A stretch of 5,742 bases of DNA from an uncultured Clostridia bacterium (GTDB lineage Bacteria; Bacillota; Clostridia; Christensenellales; UBA1242), in NCBI GenBank assembly GCA_947623775.1, contig CANQHL010000073.1, positions 1 to 5,742 on the forward strand, in the 5' to 3' direction. The position numbers and the translations under genes are program-made. This document shows positions 1 to 5,742 of the stretch, one piece after another. The notes below the pieces were generated by a model that searched no databases, was not told the DNA's origin, and saw only the letters and a program-made list of their open reading frames with translations. Every line of letters begins with the position of its first letter. Positions within the stretch are counted from its first letter, which is position 1.

Positions 1-1345
1 CCTCGCTTTTCAGTGCTCTTGACAGCATTTCAGACTTGTCAATATTTATTGTGCCCACAAGAACAGGTTGCCCCTTTTCTTTGCATTCTTTTATCTCTTC
101 AATTATGGCCTTAATCTTCCCTTTTTCGTTCAGATACATTATATCTGGATAATCTATTCTTTGTCTTGGTTTATTTGGCGGAATAACAACAACGTCTAGG
201 TTATATATTGTTCTAAATTCGCCCTCTTCGGTCTTTGCAGTTCCGGTCATACCAGATAGTTTATTATATAATCTGAAATAATTTTGGAAAGTTATTGTCG
301 CAAAAGTTTGATTTTCATCCTTAATATCTACGCCCTCTTTTGCCTCAATTGCCTGATGCAATCCAGAACTAAATCTTCTTCCAATTGATAATCTTCCTGT
401 AAATTCATCAACAATTATTACTTCGCCATCCTTAACAACGTAATTTTCATCAATATTCATTATAAAATTTGCTTTGAGTGCGTTGTTGATGTAATGGCTT
501 ATCTCTATATTGGCTATATCGGCGAGGTTTTCAATTTTATAAAACGCCTCCGCTTTGCTTACACCACTTTCAGTCAAATTTATTTGCTTTGTCTTTAAAT
601 CAATTTCAACATCATTATCTTTCTTCAATGTCTTAACAAATTTTTGTGCTTGTACATATCCATCTGACGATTTGCCCCCACTTCCGCTTATAATTAATGG
701 CGTTCTTGCCTCATCAATTAAAATACTATCCACTTCATCGACAATGGCAAAATTAAGTCCCCTTTGAACTCTTTCATTTTTGTTCCCTGCCATATTATCA
801 CGCAAATAGTCAAAACCAAGTTCATTATTTGTCGAGTAGGTTATATCGGCAAGATACGCTTTTTTCTTCTCCTCATCCTTTTGTCCATTTAATGAAACTC
901 CAACTGTAAGGCCTAAAAATTTAAAAACCTTTCCCATCCATTCGGCATCACGTTTTGCAAGATATTCATTGACCGTGACAATATGAACACCTTTACCAGA
1001 CAACGCATTGAGATATGCAGGTAAAGTTGCCACCAAAGTTTTTCCCTCACCGGTTGCCATTTCTGCAATTCTTCCCTGATGCAGTGCAATTCCACCTATT
1101 ACTTGCACATAAAAATGGCGCATATTCAAAACTCTTGCCGATGCTTCTCTTACAACCGCATATGCCTCTGGCAAAATATTGTTGAGATTTTCACCAACAC
1201 TTAACCTGTTTTTAAACTCGTCTGTGCATGCCCTCAATTGCTCATTTGTATAATCTTTATATTTGTCTTCGAGTGCCATTACTTTGTCGGCAATCTTTTT
1301 TAATTTCTTCAGTTGTGATTTGTTTTCGTTACCAAAAAGTCCCAT
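1..1345 (-). CDS. secA: Protein translocase ATPase SecA, N-terminal 448 residues (3' end cut by the window)
   Basis: SecA is the cytoplasmic ATPase that pushes unfolded preproteins through the SecYEG channel. The visible 448 residues are about half of a usual SecA of roughly 800-900. Residues 1-220 form the first part of NBD1, with the Q-motif-like region MRHFYVQVIGG (75-85), P-loop MATGEGKTL (96-104, Lys102) and Walker B DEVDSILIDEART (203-215). Residues about 221-365 are the preprotein cross-linking domain, including VVKDGEVIIVDEFTGR (303-318) and GLHQAIEAKEGV (328-339). After it come TFQNYFRLYNKLSGMTGTAKTE (352-373) and the start of NBD2, with GQPVLVGT (425-432). No frameshift or stop interrupts the frame. 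The ATG at 1345 is chosen because AAGGAG lies 5 nt upstream and the N-terminus matches the SecA family. The missing C-terminal half (rest of NBD2, helical scaffold and wing domains, possible zinc-binding tail) lies left of the window. The neighbouring large gene is divergent, so not in the same operon. Confidence 0.97.
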   Translation of the reverse strand, partial: MGLFGNENKSQLKKLKKIADKVMALEDKYKDYTNEQLRACTDEFKNRLSVGENLNNILPEAYAVVREASARVLNMRHFYVQVIGGIALHQGRIAEMATGEGKTLVATLPAYLNALSGKGVHIVTVNEYLAKRDAEWMGKVFKFLGLTVGVSLNGQKDEEKKKAYLADITYSTNNELGFDYLRDNMAGNKNERVQRGLNFAIVDEVDSILIDEARTPLIISGSGGKSSDGYVQAQKFVKTLKKDNDVEIDLKTKQINLTESGVSKAEAFYKIENLADIANIEISHYINNALKANFIMNIDENYVVKDGEVIIVDEFTGRLSIGRRFSSGLHQAIEAKEGVDIKDENQTFATITFQNYFRLYNKLSGMTGTAKTEEGEFRTIYNLDVVVIPPNKPRQRIDYPDIMYLNEKGKIKAIIEEIKECKEKGQPVLVGTINIDKSEMLSRALKSE

Positions 1346-1350
1346 TATTA

Positions 1351-1356
1351 CTCCTT
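1351..1356 (-). promoter_or_regulatory. Ribosome binding site of secA
   Basis: The plus-strand CTCCTT reads AAGGAG on the minus strand, a near-perfect Shine-Dalgarno. It sits 5 nt before the ATG at 1345 and fixes the secA start. Confidence 0.85.
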
Positions 1357-1420
1357 AATTTCTTTTATTAACCAATTTATCGCAATTTACCCTTTTCAGG
1401 CTAAAATAACAGTCTATATT

Positions 1421-1448
1421 ATTCTATCAAATTTTTTATAAAAGTCAA
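1421..1448 (-). promoter_or_regulatory. Putative sigma-A type promoter of secA
   Basis: Read on the minus strand, TTGACT (1448-1443, 5 of 6 to the -35 consensus) is followed after 16 bp by TAGAAT (1426-1421, 5 of 6 to the -10 consensus). Transcription would start near 1414, giving a leader of about 69 nt before the secA ATG. The surroundings are so AT-rich that chance matches are likely, so this is a best guess. A second TTGACT at 1497-1492 has no good -10 partner. Confidence 0.45.
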
Positions 1449-1518
1449 AATATTTTTATAAACTATTAAAACAAAATCGAAAAATTTGTCGAGTCAATCA
1501 TTATTTTAGAAAAATATA

Positions 1519-1548
1519 TTGACATATTATATAAAAATGTGGTAAAAT
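1519..1548 (+). promoter_or_regulatory. Strong sigma-A type promoter with extended -10, driving the large gene
   Basis: A perfect -35 hexamer TTGACA (1519-1524) is followed after 18 bp by TAAAAT (1543-1548, 5 of 6 to consensus). It has the extended -10 dinucleotide TG at 1540-1541. Transcription should begin near 1555, leaving a leader of only about 30 nt before the ATG at 1585. The close match suggests a well-expressed housekeeping-sigma promoter; this is inferred from sequence alone. Confidence 0.75.
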
Positions 1549-1554
1549 ACTATT

Positions 1555-1574
1555 GATATATTAAGATATATTAA
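1555..1574 (+). repeat. Two perfect tandem copies of a 10-base sequence in the leader
   Basis: GATATATTAA occurs at 1555-1564 and again at 1565-1574 with no gap. The first copy starts at the predicted transcription start, and the last two bases of the second are the first two of the AAGGAG ribosome binding site. It may be an operator, an mRNA stability element, or simple slippage in AT-rich DNA. Confidence 0.8.
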
Positions 1575-1578
1575 GGAG
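1573..1578 (+). promoter_or_regulatory. Ribosome binding site of the large gene
   Basis: AAGGAG lies 6 nt before the ATG at 1585 and decides the start. In-frame stops upstream (TGA at 1579-1581 and TAA at 1543-1545) rule out a longer N-terminus. The next in-frame ATG (1681, residue 33) has no comparable site. Confidence 0.88.
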
Positions 1579-1584
1579 TGAAAA

Positions 1585-4500
1585 ATGGATGATAATAAAT
1601 TAAAGAATTCTAATTTTACAAAAAAAGTAAACCTTAAAAAAGGAGACCAAGTGATTGGCACTGTTGCTCAAGATGTAAGCATGACCTCCGATACCCCACA
1701 CTTACTTGATTTTGCATATAAAGGAAATTCAATCCTTAATGTCGACGCTAATAACGAAGATGGAACTTATTCATTGCATATCTCTCCGGATATTTTTAAA
1801 ACCAGCAAAGGAGAACTTTTTCCTGGCCTTGGTGATGCAGGCAATTGGACCCTGAAGCTCGATCCAAATAAATCTTCTATTATAATGAGCCATAATAGGG
1901 AAGAAGTTACTTTCCAAATTACAGCCGAAGATAAAAAAACTTACACGATTACCACAAGTGCCACTGGGATTAGAATTGAAGCTGCAGATGGTGACAATAA
2001 ACAAGTTTTCAACTATCGTATACCACCTGTTAAAACTGGCGAAAAAGATGTACCTGGTATTCAGGTTATTGCCAGCCACCAATTAATGGAAGAATTTCTT
2101 AACCCAGATAAAAAACTTTGTAAATTTAAATATCCAAAAAGCGGACTTCGAACCACAATATTGTCTTCTCCTGAAAAAGCACTGTCAGTAGATATGTTTA
2201 TGGCTTATGTCAACAGCATGGAACCTGGACAAACTAAAGATTTTAGAGATGAAACAGGCAGAAATGGTTATCAAATTTCACGCTTGCCATCAAATGTACC
2301 TGATGATTCTCGTTCTACTGTACCAGTTCCCGCTTTCTTAACACAATACAAAGACGGAAAAGCTCAACCTTTCTTATTTGTTGGCGGACATTATAAACGC
2401 TGCAACAACTATTTCTTGTTTTACGACCCTAAAGCAAAGAAACCAATGATTGTCTTTGAAACGGGTACAAAAGTTGTCCAGTATCAATATGAGTTACCGG
2501 CAGATTATACAACCGATCCTCCAACTATCACTAAAGAGGCTAGAGATATTATTAAAGCGACATTTGATGTTTTCGGCAGAGGACCAGCAAATGACCCTGA
2601 AAAAGGCAAGGTACCAGATGACTATATTCCATCAAATAGAGAACCTGAAGAAGGTGAAAAAGTATTTTATCTCAGCCCACATGATCCTAGAACCAACAAC
2701 TTAATTCGTGCATATAACATGCGTGCTACAACTGAAGAATATGATGATGAAGATGAAGGAGAAAATGTCGAGGAGCCACGGACTTTGGTTGAACCACCTC
2801 CAGAGGATGGTGGCGGTGACAAAGGTGGCGGTGACAAAGGCGGCGGTGACAAAGGCGGCGGTGACAAAGGCGGCGGAGGCGAAGGCCCTGGCGGCGGTGA
2901 CAAAAAACCTCCTCAAACTACCCCTCAACAACCAGAACAACCTACAACTCCACCACCTCCTCCAGGTAATGTGATAAACCTTTCACAACCTATTGAGGCT
3001 GTCAGTGATACACTTTGCACTATTGGAGTGTTCCTAATGCTAGGAGCAATCTTGACAGGCGGTCTTACCCTTCTTGCTGGATTTGTTATTGGTGCAATAG
3101 GAATGGCCGGTATTGTTACAGCGGATAAATTTCAATTTGACCCAATTAAACGTGCCGGAAGTGCAATCAAGCAATATGAAAAACAAGAAAAAGAAGATAA
3201 AGCAACCGCTGAAAAGGCAAACGAAAATGAACAAGAGCTAGATAAGGCTCAGGAAAAATCAAAAACAGCTGAAAAAAATCTTACAGAAGCCATAGCTAGA
3301 GACTTTGAGGCGGGAGAACACTCTCTTGCTGATGATTTGGCAACTTCTGCCCAGAGAGAAGAAGCTCTTGCAAATGAGCTGGGCAGCTTTGGAAATTTAT
3401 TTGAAAAATATGGAATTGCTCCTACATTACCTGATCAATCAAGAGTAGCAGCATTGACCGGATATGATGGTCTCAGAATGAGACAAGATATGCTTCAACA
3501 AATACAAGCAATCAATTCCTCAACCGGCCCTGAAAGACAACAAAGAATTGATAACTTTATTAATTCAACTTTCGTTACAATGCCTCCTGCTGAAAGAGAA
3601 TTGTTGACAACCGGTGACGGAATATTTAGTCCTGACTCAGCAGGCAAAGATGGCAAACTTTCAAGATTTATTTCTGCGTTATCTCAATCAGTTGCCGCTG
3701 ATGAAGAAGTAGAAAGAGTTTTTGAAGCACAAAAAAGAATTGTCGGAACTTCAAGAGACAATGCGGTTGAAAGATTCCTTACAGATCCTTCTGTTTCTCC
3801 AGAAGAAAGGACAAAGCGTCTCGAAAGATATGCTCCTACCCTCGTAAGAAGATATACAAACGATCGTAATTTAACAGAAACTAGACTTGATAATCTTATT
3901 AAAAAATTACCTGAAGAGGAAAGGGTCGCAGCAAGTGACATCCTCATTAGAGCTCAAGAAACCATTACAAGAGACCTTGACCGAGTAAGAGAAATGGCTG
4001 AAACAACAACAAAAGAAGTTTCGACTATCCAAGTTGCTAAAAATATCGCACATGCACTTGAAGAAATACAATCACCAACATCCGAATTGGGTACAAAAGA
4101 ACAAATACAAGCTGGTGCTGAAGAATATATAAGACACTTTGATTATGTATCCCGCGATTGCGAAAAATCAATGGGAAAATTAGGTGCAGTATCTTCTGAA
4201 ATATTAAAACTTCATACTACTATCGAAGGCTTAACTGGTGATGAACGTACCGCAGCACAACCTGTCGACGAGGGACTTAGAGCGTTAGATAGCCTTATTA
4301 ATTACAATTCTCATAACGCAACAACGCTTGTCGAAATTCAGAAACAATATGACGCACTTGCTCAAAGACTATTTGATGCTCATGGCAGCAGCATTGGAGA
4401 AGCACTTATCAATGGAGTTGATATTCCTGGAGTACCAAAACCTGGTGATAAAGTAAGACACGGCTCAGTGATTGAGGGCATTGCATCTAATTATGCAGGA

Positions 4501-5742
4501 TTATTCGATGAAGAAACAGGACACCCTACCGAAGACGCACAATATCTTCAAACCAGACTTGATTCATTACGAACAAAGCGAGCAGATTATCAACAACAAT
4601 TAATCGGTCAATTATACAACCTCATGGATAAAGTGGGAAATGTTCCTGTAGAAAGACTATGGTTAACTCATGCTATAAATGGGGCAGATATAAGCGAAGA
4701 AATTGACAAATTAACATCACAATATAGAGGTTTCAAAGGTTTAAACCATTCAAACAACTCATTAACAATTCAGCACAAAATAGCATCATTCCTTCTTGAA
4801 GCAGATTCTTTAAATTCAAGTTGCCCACCTGCTGTAAAAACATTCTATACGCAGGCTGCAATTGCTATACGAAGTGTTTTGTCTGGAGAAATGGCTCAAG
4901 CTCATATCGACAACTCCGTTCGTGCTCTTGATGCCGATAGATTCCAGGAAAAACCTTTAAGCGAGAGTGCAGACGCATTAAGAAATCAAATTAGAACTTA
5001 TAATCAAACAATAGATATTATTAGAGACCTAGGACTTCCTGCAGAAGCTACTAATCGAGTTATTGAACAATATCAAGCACTCACCGCACCTAACGAACAC
5101 GGCCTTTCAACAATAACACCTAGAGAAGCACTTGGTTTCGCTTTAAGAACGGGATTTAATGGACTTGAATTTGAAAATAAGGATGCGTATGAACAACTTA
5201 TTAACACAATCACTTCAAACACACCTATGAGCACTGCTCAAGTTGTGACAGCGATTACTGAAGCAGATGAACTTGATATCCCTTATGATGTTAAACGTGA
5301 ACTTAGATCATATTTAGCCGAAAGTCTTGACGATAGCTTGACGCCTGACCAAAAAGCACAAGTAATCCATTCGGCATTTGAATCTGTTGGAATTATTCCA
5401 CACAACTTAGACAATTTTATTTCTAGTGCCGTTGGCAATCCTCAAGCAGTTGCTGACGCTGTAGCTCAGCTTGATAGACTTGCCGCTATGGATACAAAGA
5501 GAATGCAAGACAGAAGCAAACTTCAGGCTGAATTCCTGAGAGAAACTTTGGGAGAAGAAGCCGTTCAGCATCTACTTGAAGAATCAGGAAAAGAACCTAA
5601 ATCCCCTGACAAAAAATTCCAAACTGGCTTTGATTTGATTATCGACAAACTTGTTGAAGCAGGTCAAACCAGAGAAGATGCAACAACACATGTTCAAGAA
5701 TTGTTAGTTGCTCACCCACGCTATTCAATGAAAAAGGTTGCA
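1585..5742 (+). CDS. Very large protein of unknown function with a central membrane segment and a long helical C-terminal part (partial, open at the right edge)
   Basis: I do not recognise a family. At least 1386 residues are encoded without a stop. There is no signal peptide: the N-terminus MDDNKLKNSNFTKKVN is polar. Residues 13-150 look beta-rich, with alternating hydrophobic strands such as YSLHISPDIF, WTLKL and YTITTSATGIRIE. Residues 150-380 are mixed and aromatic-rich around PFLFVGGHYKRCNNYFLFYD (262-281). Then come an acidic patch EEYDDEDEGENVEE (384-397), a GGGDK array (409-440), a Pro/Gln/Thr linker (442-461), an uncharged hydrophobic stretch (476-513), a charged coiled-coil-like segment (about 523-600) and predicted helices to the end. 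The protein is poor in Cys (179, 273, 478, 859, 1080) and Trp (88, 1026). It has its own strong promoter and diverges from secA. The architecture suggests a membrane-anchored structural, surface or scaffold protein, which is inference. A tape-measure-like or pore-forming helical protein is possible but unsupported by neighbours. Confidence 0.93.
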   Translation, partial: MDDNKLKNSNFTKKVNLKKGDQVIGTVAQDVSMTSDTPHLLDFAYKGNSILNVDANNEDGTYSLHISPDIFKTSKGELFPGLGDAGNWTLKLDPNKSSIIMSHNREEVTFQITAEDKKTYTITTSATGIRIEAADGDNKQVFNYRIPPVKTGEKDVPGIQVIASHQLMEEFLNPDKKLCKFKYPKSGLRTTILSSPEKALSVDMFMAYVNSMEPGQTKDFRDETGRNGYQISRLPSNVPDDSRSTVPVPAFLTQYKDGKAQPFLFVGGHYKRCNNYFLFYDPKAKKPMIVFETGTKVVQYQYELPADYTTDPPTITKEARDIIKATFDVFGRGPANDPEKGKVPDDYIPSNREPEEGEKVFYLSPHDPRTNNLIRAYNMRATTEEYDDEDEGENVEEPRTLVEPPPEDGGGDKGGGDKGGGDKGGGDKGGGGEGPGGGDKKPPQTTPQQPEQPTTPPPPPGNVINLSQPIEAVSDTLCTIGVFLMLGAILTGGLTLLAGFVIGAIGMAGIVTADKFQFDPIKRAGSAIKQYEKQEKEDKATAEKANENEQELDKAQEKSKTAEKNLTEAIARDFEAGEHSLADDLATSAQREEALANELGSFGNLFEKYGIAPTLPDQSRVAALTGYDGLRMRQDMLQQIQAINSSTGPERQQRIDNFINSTFVTMPPAERELLTTGDGIFSPDSAGKDGKLSRFISALSQSVAADEEVERVFEAQKRIVGTSRDNAVERFLTDPSVSPEERTKRLERYAPTLVRRYTNDRNLTETRLDNLIKKLPEEERVAASDILIRAQETITRDLDRVREMAETTTKEVSTIQVAKNIAHALEEIQSPTSELGTKEQIQAGAEEYIRHFDYVSRDCEKSMGKLGAVSSEILKLHTTIEGLTGDERTAAQPVDEGLRALDSLINYNSHNATTLVEIQKQYDALAQRLFDAHGSSIGEALINGVDIPGVPKPGDKVRHGSVIEGIASNYAGLFDEETGHPTEDAQYLQTRLDSLRTKRADYQQQLIGQLYNLMDKVGNVPVERLWLTHAINGADISEEIDKLTSQYRGFKGLNHSNNSLTIQHKIASFLLEADSLNSSCPPAVKTFYTQAAIAIRSVLSGEMAQAHIDNSVRALDADRFQEKPLSESADALRNQIRTYNQTIDIIRDLGLPAEATNRVIEQYQALTAPNEHGLSTITPREALGFALRTGFNGLEFENKDAYEQLINTITSNTPMSTAQVVTAITEADELDIPYDVKRELRSYLAESLDDSLTPDQKAQVIHSAFESVGIIPHNLDNFISSAVGNPQAVADAVAQLDRLAAMDTKRMQDRSKLQAEFLRETLGEEAVQHLLEESGKEPKSPDKKFQTGFDLIIDKLVEAGQTREDATTHVQELLVAHPRYSMKKVA
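2737..2778 (+). other. Acidic patch ahead of the glycine repeat (within the large protein)
   Basis: Residues 385-398 are dominated by Asp and Glu (EYDDEDEGENVEEP). They mark the end of the folded-looking N-terminal region and the start of a low-complexity, probably disordered linker running to the membrane segment at residue 476. Such a patch could bind cations or keep the linker extended; neither is shown. Confidence 0.6.
2809..2904 (+). repeat. 15-bp in-frame tandem repeat encoding GGGDK pentapeptides
   Basis: Four complete 15-bp units run from 2809 to 2868. Units 1 and 2 (GGTGGCGGTGACAAA) are identical at DNA level, as are units 3 and 4 (GGCGGCGGTGACAAA); the pairs differ by one T-to-C change. 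A degenerate unit (GGGGE, 2869-2883) and a Gly-Pro interruption follow, then one more perfect GGGDK unit at 2890-2904. The unit length is a multiple of three, so copy-number changes would keep the frame. The encoded peptide is flexible and net neutral, with alternating Asp and Lys. Confidence 0.95.
2908..2967 (+). other. Proline/glutamine/threonine-rich linker (within the large protein)
   Basis: Residues 442-461 are almost entirely Pro, Gln and Thr, ending in PPPPPG (456-461). With the GGGDK array before it, it forms a stalk-like disordered linker next to the hydrophobic segment. Such linkers commonly separate a membrane anchor from a distal domain, for example across a cell wall. The use here is inferred. 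Confidence 0.75.
3010..3123 (+). other. Predicted membrane segment, probable glycine-rich hairpin (within the large protein)
   Basis: Residues 476-513 contain 38 consecutive residues without a charge. A Gly-Gly (492-493) near the middle could be the turn between two short spans. The second half carries closely spaced glycines (499, 503, 506, 509), including a GxxxG, a typical helix-packing pattern. The flank after it is basic (Lys515, Lys522, Arg523, Lys529), whereas the flank before it is neutral to acidic. The C-terminal part is therefore probably cytoplasmic. With a hairpin both ends would be cytoplasmic; with a single long span the N-terminal region would be outside. Confidence 0.8.
3151..3384 (+). 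other. Charged coiled-coil-like segment (within the large protein)
   Basis: Residues 523-600 are dense in Lys, Glu, Ala and Gln, with no proline, and show roughly heptad-spaced hydrophobic or Ala positions, for example around KANENEQELDKAQEKSKTAE (544-563). This follows directly on the membrane segment and suggests a helical stalk or oligomerisation element. No coiled-coil score could be calculated here. Confidence 0.6.
3385..5742 (+). other. Long predicted alpha-helical region, open at the window edge (within the large protein)
   Basis: Residues 601-1386 are rich in Ala, Glu, Gln, Leu and Arg, with short turns marked by Pro, Gly or Asn. Many helices start with Ser/Thr-Pro-Glu/Asp-like caps, such as SPEER (738-742) and TPDQK (1253-1257). 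No further hydrophobic membrane segment, no cell-wall sorting motif and no enzyme motif was recognised. I could not find a convincing internal sequence repeat by eye. The true C-terminus lies beyond the window. Confidence 0.65.

Larger units (their letters stand above)
1346..1584. other. Divergent intergenic spacer between secA and the large gene
   Basis: This 239-base spacer separates the two start codons. It is strongly AT-rich and I see no open frame with a convincing ribosome binding site in it. It holds one plausible promoter in each direction, a near-palindrome at 1477-1492 between them, and a perfect 10-bp tandem repeat just before the plus-strand start. No tRNA, riboswitch or terminator-like stem with a T-run was seen; none would be expected, since both genes point outward. 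Confidence 0.7.

Noticed and set aside
555..767. Plus-strand open frame of 70 codons
   Set aside because: It lies wholly antisense to the conserved SecA coding sequence, has no convincing ribosome site and resembles nothing; it is a shadow of secA.
913..1095. Minus-strand open frame of 60 codons
   Set aside because: It is on the same strand as secA but in another frame, inside the conserved NBD1 coding region (P-loop area). The SecA frame is intact, so this is not a frameshift fragment.
1771..2082. Minus-strand open frame of 103 codons
   Set aside because: It is antisense to the N-terminal region of the large protein and has no promoter or ribosome site of note.
2667..2974. Three overlapping open frames through the glycine repeat (Pro-rich and Ala/Val-rich repeats)
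   Set aside because: A 15-bp repeat without stops stays open in several frames on both strands; these are repeat shadows of the GGGDK array. The main frame has the start, ribosome site and full-length continuity.
3040..3234. Minus-strand hydrophobic open frame of 64 codons resembling a small membrane protein
   Set aside because: The hydrophobicity arises from the antisense reading of Lys/Glu-rich codons (AAA, GAA giving TTT, TTC); no independent signals support it.
3616..3663. Possible EF-hand-like calcium loop around PDSAGKDGKLS (residues 683-693)
   Set aside because: The glycine and acidic positions do not fall in the EF-hand or dockerin register, and there is no second copy.
3684..3947. 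Minus-strand open frame of 87 codons
   Set aside because: It is antisense to the helical region of the large gene, with no supporting ribosome site and Ser/Leu-rich shadow composition.
1585..5742. Large protein as a phage tape-measure protein
   Set aside because: Length, helicity and a central hydrophobic stretch fit superficially. However, the gene diverges from housekeeping secA, no phage genes are present, and the beta-rich N-terminus plus Gly/Pro linker is atypical.
1..5742. Use of TGA as tryptophan (Mollicutes-like code)
   Set aside because: Trp is encoded by TGG in both genes and no in-frame TGA occurs over about 1830 codons.

Overview
The window looks like a piece of an AT-rich bacterial chromosome. 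It probably comes from a low-GC Bacillota/Clostridia-type organism. That assignment is an inference from strong AAGGAG ribosome binding sites, consensus-like sigma-A promoters, AT-rich spacers and a Bacillota-like SecA. Both reading frames use TGG for tryptophan and contain no in-frame TGA, so the standard bacterial code fits.

There are only two genes, and they diverge from a 239-base AT-rich spacer (1346-1584). On the minus strand, 1345 down to the left edge encodes the first 448 residues of SecA, the ATPase motor of the Sec protein export pathway. It has an intact P-loop, Walker B motif and preprotein cross-linking domain, and is cut by the window within NBD2. On the plus strand, one uninterrupted frame runs from 1585 to the right edge without a stop. 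It gives at least 1386 residues of a very large protein that I do not recognise.

The large protein has a clear order of parts: (1) an N-terminal region of about 380 residues, largely beta-like and without a signal peptide; (2) an acidic patch, then a GGGDK pentapeptide array encoded by a 15-bp tandem repeat, then a Pro/Gln/Thr-rich linker; (3) a 38-residue stretch with no charged residue, rich in glycine, probably a membrane hairpin or one long span; (4) a highly charged coiled-coil segment; (5) more than 780 residues of predicted alpha-helical sequence still open at the window edge. It is the only candidate here for something undescribed.

The spacer holds a plausible promoter for each gene. 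The predicted leader of the large gene is only about 30 nt and begins with two perfect tandem copies of a 10-base sequence, the second overlapping the Shine-Dalgarno. The two genes do not share a transcript, so the link to secA is positional only. I saw no RNA genes, CRISPR, insertion sequences or phage features.
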